Shown: positions 47,025-55,104, counted from the first letter of the stretch. The stretch is DNA of 64,000 nucleotides from Leptotrichia sp. oral taxon 218 (GCF_018128225.1 NZ_CP072377.1:1488001-1552000); one strand, 5' to 3'. Made by a program: numbers and translations. Notes: a model not told the origin generated them from the sequence alone.

Positions 47025-47051
47025 CATATCTAAAAAGGAGTTATGAAGAAA
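47025..47051 (+). repeat. Left end direct repeat (putative attL core)
   Basis: CATATCTAAAAAGGAGTTAT continuing to GAAGAAA, matching 58941-58967 with one mismatch. It is the 3' arm of a perfect hairpin (AGATATGTT pairs with AACATATCT) followed by GGAG and an ATG, so it could also be a conserved leader rather than an att core. Confidence 0.7.
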
Positions 47052-47102
47052 CAACATCCTTTTTAAAGAAAACCTAGTAAAATAAGGGCTAAATTTAAAA
47101 AA

Positions 47103-47122
47103 TAGTCCAACATTAGTCCAAC
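47103..47122 (+). promoter_or_regulatory. Paired 11-bp repeats (putative integrase arm site, left)
   Basis: TAGTCCAAC occurs at 47103 and 47114, exactly one 11-bp step apart. The same arrangement occurs at 58774 and 58785 at the other end. Tandem 11-bp arm repeats are typical of Tn916-like integrases. Confidence 0.6.
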
Positions 47123-47240
47123 AAGAAATTATGAGAACAAAATCTCTAATTTTATAAAAAAATTCAACATTATCTGTAAATTTTAAAAACAGAAAATCCA
47201 ACTAGAAACAATATTAAATTTAGTTATTATATCATTTTTT

Positions 47241-47273
47241 CTCACTATGTTAATTTAGATAGTGAGTTTTTTT
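47241..47273 (+). terminator. Rho-independent terminator near the left end
   Basis: CTCACTAT pairs with ATAGTGAG, followed by seven T. It insulates the element from transcription entering at the left end. Confidence 0.8.
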
Positions 47274-47281
47274 CTTGTAAG

Positions 47282-47367
47282 AGCCGATTTAAGAGTTTAT
47301 TTTTGTTATTCAAGGGAAAATATCAAAAATAAGTTTAAATGCTCTCTACGGGGCTTATACAGAGTTA
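47282..47367 (+). repeat. 86-bp direct repeat, copy 1
   Basis: AGCCGATTTAAGAG...ATACAGAGTTA matches 54487-54571 at about 79 of 86 positions. The two copies flank the toxin-antitoxin and membrane-protein half of the element (about 7.2 kb). Neither copy is coding. Confidence 0.85.
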
Positions 47368-47560
47368 TCCGAGATTGTATTTTTGACATAGTCTGTGAGA
47401 TAAAGGCACAGTATTTTGCAAAGCTATCCCTATAAGTATGGCACTATTTTCTTGATTCTAATTAGTGTGGCTTTGAAATACAAATAATTTTTTTTGAGAA
47501 AATTAGCAACCATTAATTTAATTTGTATAAATTGTTGTAAAAATTATGAAATTAAAAATC

Positions 47561-47589
47561 TTGACTTCTATATTTTTTTATTATACAAT
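47561..47589 (+). promoter_or_regulatory. Promoter of small RNA copy 2
   Basis: TTGACT (47561-47566), a 17-base spacer, TACAAT (47584-47589). It has the same layout as copy 1. Confidence 0.75.
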
Positions 47590-47595
47590 TATATT

Positions 47596-47696
47596 GCAGA
47601 TAGGAGACTAGACTGTATATCTGTGTAACTGAATGAAAGTTTAAGTGTTATGTAAGAATACCAGCCACAGAGCCACTATTATAGTGGTATTTTTTT
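47596..47696 (+). ncRNA. Structured small RNA, copy 2, upstream of a GNAT toxin-antitoxin-like pair
   Basis: Starts GCAGATAGGAGAC like copy 1, keeps TCTGTG...CACAGA, and has GTGTT-ATGTAAG-AATAC where copy 1 has GCGTT-ATTTAAG-AACGC. The C-G to U-A and G-C to G-U changes preserve the stem. It ends with CCACT-ATTAT-AGTGG and a T-run. Here it precedes a different gene family, so the RNA is not tied to DUF3800 alone. Confidence 0.72.
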
Positions 47697-47715
47697 AATA
47701 AAAGGAGTGATTTTT

Positions 47716-47901
47716 ATGGCTACAATAAGTTTTTTTAGAACACCAGAATTTAAGACAGATAAAGAAATTGATGGTTTAATAAAAGCCTTAGAGAATGATA
47801 GAAAGCCTAATTTAACAGATGTAAAAATAAGAACAATTACTGATGAAAAGGAAATAAAGGAATTATTGGGGTTAAATGATGGAAAAGATAACGTTGAGTG
47901 A
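47716..47901 (+). CDS. Small antitoxin-like partner of the GNAT protein
   Basis: 61 residues from ATG 47716 (AAAGGAGTGA upstream): MATISFFRTPEFKTDKEIDG, acidic at the end (KELLGLNDGKD). Its 3' end overlaps the GNAT gene by 26 bases. A short acidic protein coupled to an acetyltransferase fits a type II antitoxin, but no known DNA-binding fold is evident. It follows small RNA copy 2 directly. Confidence 0.55.
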   Translation: MATISFFRTPEFKTDKEIDGLIKALENDRKPNLTDVKIRTITDEKEIKELLGLNDGKDNVE

Positions 47902-48454
47902 ATTGTTGAAATATGATACAGAGGAAAATATAAAAAATAAATTTTTAAATAATTTTAAAAGTTTAGAAAACAATGATATAGAAAAATTTTTACATAACCG
48001 AGCAATTGAATTTGAGAAAAAATCTGTTTCAACAACTCATTTAGTATTTAACAACAAAAAATTAGTTGGTTATTTATCGTTGTCAAATAAAAGTTTAATT
48101 TTATCCAAAGAACGATTTGAAAAATTAAGTAATAGCCGAAAGAAAAAATTAATGCAAAGTGGACAAATACTTGAAAATGGACATTTAGCTGTAAATAGTT
48201 ACTTAATTGGACAATTAGGAAAGAACTATAATTTAGCAAAAGAAGAACAAATAAAAGGAAAAGACTTGCTCTCATTTGGATTCAATTTATTGCTGGAAGT
48301 AAAAAAAATAATGACGGCACGTTATGTTTGGCTAGAATGTGAAAATTCTGAAAAACTTATAAATTTTTATAGAACGTTTGGATTTGAAAAAGTAGATGAT
48401 TTTATTTCTGAAGATGGATTTGTTGTTATGATAATGAAGTTGGATGAAAAATAA
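47876..48454 (+). CDS. GNAT-fold acetyltransferase, probable toxin
   Basis: 192 residues. GNAT features are LVFNNKKLVGYLSLSNKSLI, the acetyl-CoA region around LAVNSYLIGQLGKNYNLAKEEQIKGKDLL, and YVWLECENSEKLINFYRTFG with the closing FGFEKV. It resembles TacT/AtaT-like toxins, which acetylate aminoacyl-tRNA and have an alpha/beta loop like this. It overlaps its small partner. Whether it is a toxin is inferred from context. Confidence 0.7.
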   Translation: MMEKITLSELLKYDTEENIKNKFLNNFKSLENNDIEKFLHNRAIEFEKKSVSTTHLVFNNKKLVGYLSLSNKSLILSKERFEKLSNSRKKKLMQSGQILENGHLAVNSYLIGQLGKNYNLAKEEQIKGKDLLSFGFNLLLEVKKIMTARYVWLECENSEKLINFYRTFGFEKVDDFISEDGFVVMIMKLDEK

Positions 48455-48515
48455 ATACTACTGATTATTATATGGTAATGTTTTTTTATAAAATATTCAA
48501 AGGAGTGATTTTTTT

Positions 48516-48794
48516 ATGCCAACGGTTAGTACAAGTATAAAAATAGATGCCAAAACAAAGAAAGAAGCACAAGAATTATTTAAAGATATGGGAATGAGTT
48601 TAACTGCAGCAATAAATATATTCTTGAAACAGGCAGTAAGAGAGCAGAGAATACCTTTTTATGTTGGAGAGCCAAAATATAAGGAAGAAGTTTATCAAGC
48701 TATGAAAGATGTAGAACAAGGTAAGAATTTGAGCAAGTCTTATCATAGTGCTAGAGAAATGATAGAGGATATTTTGAAAGATGAAGATGAATAA
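48516..48794 (+). CDS. RelB/DinJ-family antitoxin
   Basis: 92 residues. The ribbon-helix-helix start VSTSIKIDAKTKKEAQELFK and GMSLTAAINIFLKQAVREQR is the RelB/DinJ signature. The C-terminal tail wraps the toxin. It is preceded by AAAGGAGTGA and overlaps the toxin gene by 14 bases. It should repress its own operon when bound to toxin. Confidence 0.9.
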   Translation: MPTVSTSIKIDAKTKKEAQELFKDMGMSLTAAINIFLKQAVREQRIPFYVGEPKYKEEVYQAMKDVEQGKNLSKSYHSAREMIEDILKDEDE

Positions 48795-49065
48795 GTATAA
48801 TTTAAAATATACAAATAGGTTTTCTAAAGATTTAAAATTAATAAAAAAGCGTGGGTATAATCTAAAATTACTTGAAAAAGTAGTTGAAATATTGATTAAT
48901 CGTGAAAAATTGTCTGTAAAAAATAAAGATTATGCTTTAAAAAATAAATATTTAGGGTATCGTGAGTGCTGTATAACATCTGATTGGTTGTTAGTATATA
49001 AAATAAAAGGTGAGGAATTAATATTTCTAACAACGAAAACAAAAACTCCGAGCAGTTTATTTTAA
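48781..49065 (+). CDS. YafQ/RelE-family mRNA interferase toxin
   Basis: 94 residues: KYTNRFSKDLKLIKKRGYNL, then ECCITSDWLLVYKIKGEELI and a C-terminal TKTKTPSSLF. This fits the YafQ branch, which cuts mRNA in the ribosome, although the usual catalytic His at the very end is missing here (Ser-Ser-Leu-Phe). That raises the possibility of reduced activity. It is co-translated with the RelB-type antitoxin. Confidence 0.85.
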   Translation: MKMNKYNLKYTNRFSKDLKLIKKRGYNLKLLEKVVEILINREKLSVKNKDYALKNKYLGYRECCITSDWLLVYKIKGEELIFLTTKTKTPSSLF

Positions 49066-49241
49066 TAAAAAATTTGGAATCACAATTATTAATTTAGCTG
49101 TGATTTTTTCTAAAAATTATTTTTTATAAATCAAAAAAATCAAACAGTATCGTTTTGGTAGACTTTTTCATTTCAAGGCAAGGTATTTTTTTTAACGAAC
49201 GCTATAAGGCTGTTACACGGATATACGAGCGAATAACAAAA

Positions 49242-49266
49242 GGGCCTTACTCAAAAAATAAGGCCC
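49242..49266 (-). terminator. Terminator-like hairpin after the XRE regulator
   Basis: GGGCCTTA pairs with TAAGGCCC around a nine-base loop; on the minus strand it is followed by TTTTG. It also lies downstream of the YafQ gene, so it may serve both directions. Confidence 0.7.
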
Positions 49267-49341
49267 AAATTTAAAATCTATTTTTAGAAAACACATCACT
49301 ATTTTCTTAATTTTATTTTATAACTTTAAATGTAATAAATT

Positions 49342-49668
49342 TTATTTAAATTTTTCTTTAAAAAAGGCATTTTGAATCTTATTGAATAACTCTTCTTTTT
49401 CCTTAAAATCTATATTTTCATTATTAAAGAACGATATAATAGATGATTCTAAATTACTGGAATCTTTATTTATACCGTATAATATGTATTCAGGTGAAAC
49501 ATTATATAAATTAGATAACTTAATTAAACTCTCACTATTTATTTTCCTCTCGTTATTTTCATATCGTGAAATAGCACCAGCAGATGATTTTATTTTTCTA
49601 GCCACTTCTTCCAAAGAAAATTTATACTTTTCTCTCAAACTCTTTAATCTTTTTCCTACATTTTCCAT
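49342..49668 (-). CDS. XRE-family HTH regulator
   Basis: 108 residues with a canonical Cro/CI helix-turn-helix (RLKSLREKYKFSLEEVARKI, then SAGAISRYENNERKINSESL) and a short C-terminal helical region. It is divergent from the AbiE operon, with a 21-bp palindrome between them (49705-49725), a likely binding site. It may control the AbiE genes and itself. Confidence 0.85.
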   Translation of the reverse strand: MENVGKRLKSLREKYKFSLEEVARKIKSSAGAISRYENNERKINSESLIKLSNLYNVSPEYILYGINKDSSNLESSIISFFNNENIDFKEKEELFNKIQNAFFKEKFK

Positions 49669-49704
49669 AGTAATTCTCCTTTAAAATCAATAAATTTTAC
49701 CATA

Positions 49705-49725
49705 AAATTGATATTTTATCAATTT
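49705..49725. promoter_or_regulatory. Palindromic operator, copy 1
   Basis: AAATTGATA-TTT-TATCAATTT, perfect 9-bp arms, in the divergent region between the XRE gene and the AbiE pair. An identical palindrome lies at 51372. Confidence 0.75.
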
Positions 49726-49875
49726 AATTGAAATAATAATGATAAATTTTATTTTTATGGTACAATTATTTTACTAATTACCAAATAAATAAAAGATATA
49801 AAATTTGAATAAAATCTTGACAATTACTCTTTAAAATATTAAAATTAAAGTGTAATAGTAAAGGTAGTGATAATT

Positions 49876-50475
49876 ATGTTAAAAATTACAAATGATAAAT
49901 TAAATAATTTTTTTGAAAATAGTACTATAATAACAGTTAAGAAAGCAGAAAAAATTGGTATAAAAAGACAGACACTTTCTAATTTATGTAAAAAAGGGAT
50001 TTTAGAGAGAGTAAAGCAAGGGGTTTATCAGAAAAGTGATACAATTACAGATGAATTTATGAAAATACAAAAAAATAATAATGTGATTTTTTCAAACACA
50101 ACCGCTCTATACTTTCATAATTTAACTGATAGAGTGCCAAATACGATTTCAATAACAGTTCCACAAGGTTACAATGTTTTACATATTACGAAAAAATTTG
50201 AAAATTTGAAAATTCATTATGTGAAAAAGGAAATATTTGAAAGTGGAAAAATTGAAACTTTGAGTAAAATGGGTGCTAAAATTTATATTTATGATAAAGA
50301 GAGAACGATATGTGATATTATAAAAAATAAAGAAAAAATTGATGTAGATGTATTCTCAAAGGCACTAAAATTATTTTTTAAAGATAAAGATATAAAAGTA
50401 AGAAAATTAATAAAATATAGTAAAGAATTGAAAGTTGAGAAAAAAGTAAGAGAATATTTGGAGGTTTTGATATGA
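49876..50475 (+). CDS. AbiEi-family antitoxin (type IV)
   Basis: 199 residues from ATG 49876. The winged-helix start (KKAEKIGIKRQTLSNLCKKG, then ILERVKQGVYQKSD) is typical of AbiEi, and TALYFHNLTDRVPNTISITV is the family core. It represses the operon and counters the AbiEii nucleotidyltransferase encoded immediately downstream with a four-base overlap. Type IV pairs give phage abortive infection or stabilise mobile elements. Confidence 0.88.
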   Translation: MLKITNDKLNNFFENSTIITVKKAEKIGIKRQTLSNLCKKGILERVKQGVYQKSDTITDEFMKIQKNNNVIFSNTTALYFHNLTDRVPNTISITVPQGYNVLHITKKFENLKIHYVKKEIFESGKIETLSKMGAKIYIYDKERTICDIIKNKEKIDVDVFSKALKLFFKDKDIKVRKLIKYSKELKVEKKVREYLEVLI

Positions 50476-51305
50476 CATCAGAAAAGTTAAAAGGGAAAAT
50501 AAAAAGTTTTTCAGAAAAAAATAATTTAAAAGCACAGGAAGTATTACAAATGTATTTTTTTGAAAGATTTTTGACTCGATTAGAAAAATCAAGATATAGA
50601 GCGAAATTTATAATAAAAGGTGGATTTTTAATTTCATCAATTATTGGTATACAAAATAGAACAACGATGGATATTGATACAACAATAAAAGGACTTCCAG
50701 TAAAAGAGGAAATTATTAAAGAAATAATATTGAAAATTTTAAGTATCGAAGTAAATGATGGAATAGAATTTGTATTGGGAAAAATAGAAAATATAAGAGA
50801 AATATCGGAATATGAAAATTATAGATTACATTTGACAGCAAATTTTGAGAAAATAAAGAATCCATTAAAAATTGATATTACAACAGGAGATGTCATAATT
50901 CCATCAGAAATAGAATATTCATACGAAACAATATTTAAAGAAAAACTAAATATTTTGGTTTATTCATTGGAAACATTGATTGCTGAAAAGTATGAAACTA
51001 TAATAAAACGAAATATTACAACAACGAGATTGAGAGATTTTTATGATATTTATATGATTTTTAAATTGAAAAATGATAAAATAAATGTAAATAACTTGAA
51101 ACAAGCGATTAGGGAAACGGCAAAAAATAGAAATTCAACAGAAGAAATATTAGAAAGCAAGGAAATTTTAGAAGATATTAAAAATGATGAATATTTGAAT
51201 AAACAATGGAATATTTATAAAAATGAAAATAAATATGTTGATAATATACAATTTTCTGAAATTTTGAAATTACTAAATAAAATAGCAGATATTGTACAAG
51301 AATAG
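50472..51305 (+). CDS. AbiEii nucleotidyltransferase toxin
   Basis: 277 residues. The nucleotidyltransferase active site is visible: FIIKGGFLISSIIGIQNRTT followed by MDIDTTIKG (GG...S and DxD). The middle has KIDITTGDVIIP and the family-specific ETLIAEKYETIIKRNITTTRLRDFYDIY. AbiEii toxins transfer nucleotides to tRNA or other targets. It is co-translated with AbiEi. Confidence 0.9.
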   Translation: MTSEKLKGKIKSFSEKNNLKAQEVLQMYFFERFLTRLEKSRYRAKFIIKGGFLISSIIGIQNRTTMDIDTTIKGLPVKEEIIKEIILKILSIEVNDGIEFVLGKIENIREISEYENYRLHLTANFEKIKNPLKIDITTGDVIIPSEIEYSYETIFKEKLNILVYSLETLIAEKYETIIKRNITTTRLRDFYDIYMIFKLKNDKINVNNLKQAIRETAKNRNSTEEILESKEILEDIKNDEYLNKQWNIYKNENKYVDNIQFSEILKLLNKIADIVQE

Positions 51306-51371
51306 AATACTCCATTATTTTTCTAAATTTTTCATAATAATTCTACTTTAAAATTAATAAATTTAATCATA

Positions 51372-51392
51372 AAATTGATATTTTATCAATTT
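51372..51392. promoter_or_regulatory. Palindromic operator, copy 2, with promoter
   Basis: The same AAATTGATA-TTT-TATCAATTT palindrome as at 49705. It is followed by TTGACA (51406-51411), a 16-base gap and TATAAT, driving the small HTH gene and perhaps the membrane operon. Confidence 0.72.
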
Positions 51393-51465
51393 AATTGAAG
51401 CTGTCTTGACAAACTTTTAATTTATGGTATAATTATTTTACCAATTAGCAAAAAGGAGAATAGAG

Positions 51466-51663
51466 ATGAAAAAGAATCTTTTAAAATCAAAAATGAGTTT
51501 ACACGAAGACAACAATAAAACACTTGCACATAAATTAAAAATAACTCCTTCAGCATTTTCAAGAAAAATAAATGGAACTAGTAATTTTACTATTGAAGAA
51601 ATGAAATTTATTAGGAAAGAATATGAGTTGAGTGATGTTGAGTTTTTGGATATTTTTTTTTGA
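51466..51663 (+). CDS. Small Cro-like HTH protein
   Basis: 65 residues with a helix-turn-helix (EDNNKTLAHKLKITPSAFSR) and the C-terminal YELSDVEFLDIFF. It resembles the 72-residue protein at 57366, both ending in LxxIFF. A good AAAGGAG precedes it. It is probably a phage-type regulator acting at the palindrome upstream. Confidence 0.7.
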   Translation: MKKNLLKSKMSLHEDNNKTLAHKLKITPSAFSRKINGTSNFTIEEMKFIRKEYELSDVEFLDIFF

Positions 51664-51766
51664 TAATTAATTTGCTATTTGGTAAATTTTAAAAAAGGAG
51701 ATGATAATTTAATCGAAACATATTTTTATATCAAATAGAAAATTAAATTAGAATAGGAGTGAAAAA

Positions 51767-52126
51767 ATGGATAAAAGAAAAATTTGGGAGCAATACTATA
51801 ACGATAATGATGAGAATAATAAAAATAATGGAGAAGAAAATAGCACTCAATCAGATGTTAAAAGAAAAGAGATATTAGAACAGTATTATGATAAAAATAA
51901 GGACTTAAGCGATGAGAATGTAGGGCTAAAATATATAGGATTAGTTTTTGTTGATGTTATATTATTAAATATTATGACTGCTCTTGGTTTTGGAATATTT
52001 GCGAGTCTAACTGGTTATGATAGTCATTGGTTTATTGCTATTATTTTGTGGGTAATTGATGTGTTTGTATTAGCATTATTTTTAAAAACTGTAAGTCAAA
52101 CTATAAGATATTTAAAAAAAATGTAA
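51767..52126 (+). CDS. Unrecognised two-helix membrane protein with an internal repeat
   Basis: 119 residues. The cytoplasmic N-terminus contains a duplicated motif, KRKIWEQYYNDN (3-14) and KRKEILEQYYDKN (about 33-45). Two membrane segments follow (YIGLVFVDVILLNIMTALGF and IAIILWVIDVFVLALFLKT). No family was recognised. It is the first gene of a four-gene run (51767-54456) of membrane or membrane-anchored proteins unique to this element. Confidence 0.6.
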   Translation: MDKRKIWEQYYNDNDENNKNNGEENSTQSDVKRKEILEQYYDKNKDLSDENVGLKYIGLVFVDVILLNIMTALGFGIFASLTGYDSHWFIAIILWVIDVFVLALFLKTVSQTIRYLKKM

Positions 52127-52159
52127 TTAAAAGGATAACTTTAAAGAAAGGAACTTTTT

Positions 52160-52693
52160 ATGGATTTGAATTTAGATTTTTACTTTTTATTCACTATTGT
52201 ATTTTTTATTGTTTGGTTTTTTATAATTAAAAAAATTGAAATGGAAAAAGAAAACAATCTTAATGAGTTAAATAATTTTATTATGAAAAAGATGAGAGAA
52301 GTTAATAAAAGTAACTATTATGAATTAAAATATATCGAGGGATTAGAATTTCAAAAAGAAGAAAAAGTTTATGCTAAAATTTTAAATAACAGATTAGAAA
52401 TTGGAAATTCGGATAAAAAAGAATTTTTAGATTTTGATAAAATTAAAATGATTGATTTTAATATAAGAGAAGAAGAATATGAAGATGTCATTTCAAATAC
52501 TCTTGTAAAACATATATTTTTATGGAGTGAATTGAAAATATCGTATTTAGACAATAATGAAAATATTCAAAAAATAATATTTGAAGACAGAAATTTTACA
52601 ATTGAAAATTCTGAAAAAATTATAGAAAAAAGTTTTTTCTATTGTGAATATTTAGGGAAAACTTTAAAAAAGAGGATTCCTCATTTGAAATAA
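52160..52693 (+). CDS. Unrecognised membrane-anchored protein
   Basis: 177 residues: one N-terminal membrane helix (FLFTIVFFIVWFFIIKKI, about 9-26), then a soluble part rich in Glu/Lys/Asn (EGLEFQKEEKVYAKILNNRL; IKMIDFNIREEEYEDV). No known domain was recognised. It sits 34 bases after the preceding gene with AAAGGAAC as ribosome-binding site, probably in the same transcript. Confidence 0.55.
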   Translation: MDLNLDFYFLFTIVFFIVWFFIIKKIEMEKENNLNELNNFIMKKMREVNKSNYYELKYIEGLEFQKEEKVYAKILNNRLEIGNSDKKEFLDFDKIKMIDFNIREEEYEDVISNTLVKHIFLWSELKISYLDNNENIQKIIFEDRNFTIENSEKIIEKSFFYCEYLGKTLKKRIPHLK

Positions 52694-52732
52694 AATTAAT
52701 CAAAAAATTAATTATAAATTTAAGGAGAAATT

Positions 52733-53623
52733 ATGAAAAATGATTTTTTTATCAAATTGGCTAAAAAAGATGAGAAAATGACTTTATTGAAAATAGCAAC
52801 ACTTCTATGTTTTATTGTACATACGATGATGTTGGTAAATTCGGAATCTATTCATCTTGTTCATTATTATATCGGTAAATATGAAAGAGCTAGTATTTTC
52901 TATTTAATGGATTATCCAATGTATTTTCTATCATATTTTTTAGTGTACTTTTTATTTGAAAACACATTAATAATCATCTATTTAAAATTTAAAGTGAATG
53001 GAGAAATAGATAAATTTTTTAAACTAAATTACATACTATTAGTTCTAACAATGGGATTTTATTCATTAAGCACAATATTTATGGTTTCTTTTATCATAAG
53101 TATTTATAAATGTTTTGAATTTGCTAAAACATTTTCAAAAAATAAAGAAAACTTGTTATTTTCAATATTAGGTTTTTTTACTATTTTCTTTACTTCAATG
53201 TTATTATCTAAGATTGATAACTCTTTTTTTAAAATTTTAGTTTCATTACTAGGAATTTTAGCAATATCAAGTATTTATCTATATAGTAAAAAAATAAATA
53301 AAGTTCCAAGTTTAAATTATGTTTTTTTACTTTTAACCGAAATATGCTTTTTAACTAAAATTTTAGATTATGAATATGAATTAGTTAGTTTTACAGGATT
53401 GTGGCTATTAATTATCACAATAATTGTGAATTTAAGAGTTATTTACCCTAAAATAAAATCTTATACAGATTTTAGTAAAATTCAAAAAATCATAATAATT
53501 ATAGGTATTTTATTTAGTTTGTTTTCTAAAGTATACACAATCAAAAAACAAGAACAAATTGAAACTATTTCAAAACAGGAATCTAATACTAACAATTCAA
53601 ATGAAAATAATACTTCGGAATAA
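52733..53623 (+). CDS. Unrecognised polytopic membrane protein
   Basis: 296 residues with about seven membrane segments (for example LLKIATLLCFIVHTMML, YFLVYFLFENTLIIIYL, LLISVL-type near 145-165 and IIIIGILFSLFSKVYTI) and a Ser/Asn-rich C-terminal tail. No family was recognised. It resembles integral components of export or defence operons only in topology. Gap to the preceding gene: 39 bases. Confidence 0.5.
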   Translation: MKNDFFIKLAKKDEKMTLLKIATLLCFIVHTMMLVNSESIHLVHYYIGKYERASIFYLMDYPMYFLSYFLVYFLFENTLIIIYLKFKVNGEIDKFFKLNYILLVLTMGFYSLSTIFMVSFIISIYKCFEFAKTFSKNKENLLFSILGFFTIFFTSMLLSKIDNSFFKILVSLLGILAISSIYLYSKKINKVPSLNYVFLLLTEICFLTKILDYEYELVSFTGLWLLIITIIVNLRVIYPKIKSYTDFSKIQKIIIIIGILFSLFSKVYTIKKQEQIETISKQESNTNNSNENNTSE

Positions 53624-53649
53624 AAATATGGAGAAAAGGAATAAAAAAT

Positions 53650-54456
53650 ATGAATAATAAAACAAATATTCGTAATTTAATATTTGGAATTATAATGGGA
53701 TTGATTGCTATATTTAATATTTTTGAGTGGACTAATTTTATAATTAAGTATAGCAAGCAAAATCCAAAAGTTTCAAAAGTTAAAAAAATAAAAAAGAAAA
53801 CTAATAAACACAATAACAATAATACAGAAAATGATATTGAATATGAAATAAAATCAGGATATAAATACAAAAAATCTAATGGAGAAAGTTCAACCTTTAC
53901 TCCGAGAAATCTTGGATATGCTGAAAGCCTACTTAATAATCAAGTTTCATACGACAGTTTAAGAGAAGAATACTGTAGAACAGTAAACGAAATTGTTAAG
54001 GTTGATAATGGAATAATGCCAGGTACAACTAAACCTTTTGAAGAAGTAACCTATACTCAAGTAGATGACGCTTATAGAGAACATTTACAAAAAATAGCAC
54101 AAATTAGACAAGTATTTGATACAATTTATGGAAATGATAATGATTTGGAAAATGGAGCAGGTTGTCATTATACTGGAACTCATTGGAATAATGCAAATTC
54201 ACAGTATAAAGCAAAACAATTTTATGATCGTTCTATAATTAAATACCTTAATAATCACGGTTACGGTATAAAAAATAATGCTAGTTCCACTCTTAAAAGA
54301 AAAGAAAAAAATCTAAATAATGAAAGAGAAATTGAAATTGAAAGAACAATTGACGAAACAATAAATCAAATTGATGGAACAACAAATCAAATTGACCAAA
54401 CTCAAAATAATAGTTCAACAAATTCAGATAAAAGCGATGCTGAATATTCAGAATAG
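53650..54456 (+). CDS. Unrecognised membrane-anchored protein with a conserved-looking luminal domain
   Basis: 268 residues. One N-terminal membrane helix (NLIFGIIMGLIAIFNIFEW) is followed by a Lys/Asn linker, then a soluble domain containing GTTKPFEEVTYTQVDDAYRE, ENGAGCHYTGTHWNNANSQY and KQFYDRSIIKYLNNHGYG. The tail has two NQID repeats (INQIDGTTNQIDQTQ). The His/Cys/Trp-rich patch could be a metal or catalytic site, but I recognise no family. It ends the four-gene run. Confidence 0.5.
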   Translation: MNNKTNIRNLIFGIIMGLIAIFNIFEWTNFIIKYSKQNPKVSKVKKIKKKTNKHNNNNTENDIEYEIKSGYKYKKSNGESSTFTPRNLGYAESLLNNQVSYDSLREEYCRTVNEIVKVDNGIMPGTTKPFEEVTYTQVDDAYREHLQKIAQIRQVFDTIYGNDNDLENGAGCHYTGTHWNNANSQYKAKQFYDRSIIKYLNNHGYGIKNNASSTLKRKEKNLNNEREIEIERTIDETINQIDGTTNQIDQTQNNSSTNSDKSDAEYSE

Positions 54457-54486
54457 AAAACAAAAGAGAAAATTTTTTATTGTAAC

Positions 54487-54571
54487 AGCCGATTTAAGAG
54501 CTTATTTTTGTTATTCGAGGAAAATATCAAAAATGAGTTTAAATGCTCTCTACAGGGCTTATACGGAGTTA
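54487..54571 (+). repeat. 86-bp direct repeat, copy 2
   Basis: AGCCGATTTAAGAGCTTATT...ATACGGAGTTA; partner of 47282-47367 with about seven differences including one gap. Confidence 0.85.
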
Positions 54572-54590
54572 CAAGTGCATATCTTAATCA

Positions 54591-54620
54591 ACAGGGCCTC
54601 TAAAAAATGAAAGGCCCTGT
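54591..54620 (+). terminator. GC-rich hairpin, probable terminator of the membrane operon
   Basis: ACAGGGCCT pairs perfectly with AGGCCCTGT, followed by ATTTTG. The T-run is weak. Confidence 0.6.
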
Positions 54621-55104
54621 ATTTTGTTGCAAATTTATTTATTTTTAGTTTTCTCATCCAATTTTTCAATGATTTCTTTATAAAGGCTTGGTTTTTTCAA
54701 ATATTTTTTCATTTAGCAATTTTAAATTTATTATATAATCTATCTAATAAATAAATTTTTTGAAATAAAATAGGATAAATTTTAGCATTTTAGAGCGTTA
54801 AAATAATTGTTGGTACATTTTATCCAAAAACTTTTTGAATCGCTTTCTACCCCCATTTCCGCTCGAATTAAGGACAAAAAGAAATCCTCTCATACTTAAC
54901 CTTTTTGGTCAAAAGCAATCAAGCAAAAAATAATTTTATAAAATAAATTTTTAGTTATTAGAAATTAAAAATAAGTAATTTATTTTGAATATTAAGTAAG
55001 AAATGAGATACAAAAATTTGCAACTTATTTAAAAAAAAATTGGTTAGAAAATATAAGAAAATAAGAAAAAGTAAATCAATAAAATAAATTTAGAAGTTAA
55101 AAGT

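Larger units (their letters stand above)
46865..47715. other. Gene-free interval with att site, repeats and small RNA copy 2
   Basis: No protein gene is supported over 850 bases. It holds a hairpin and the left 27-bp repeat (47025), paired 11-bp repeats (47103), a plus-strand terminator (47241-47273), one copy of an 86-bp repeat (47282) and the promoter and body of small RNA copy 2. Confidence 0.7.

Noticed and set aside
54639-54716. 25-codon minus-strand ORF (MKKYLKKPSLYKEIIEKLDE)
   Set aside because: No ribosome-binding site, no conservation evidence and AT-rich context; probably chance.
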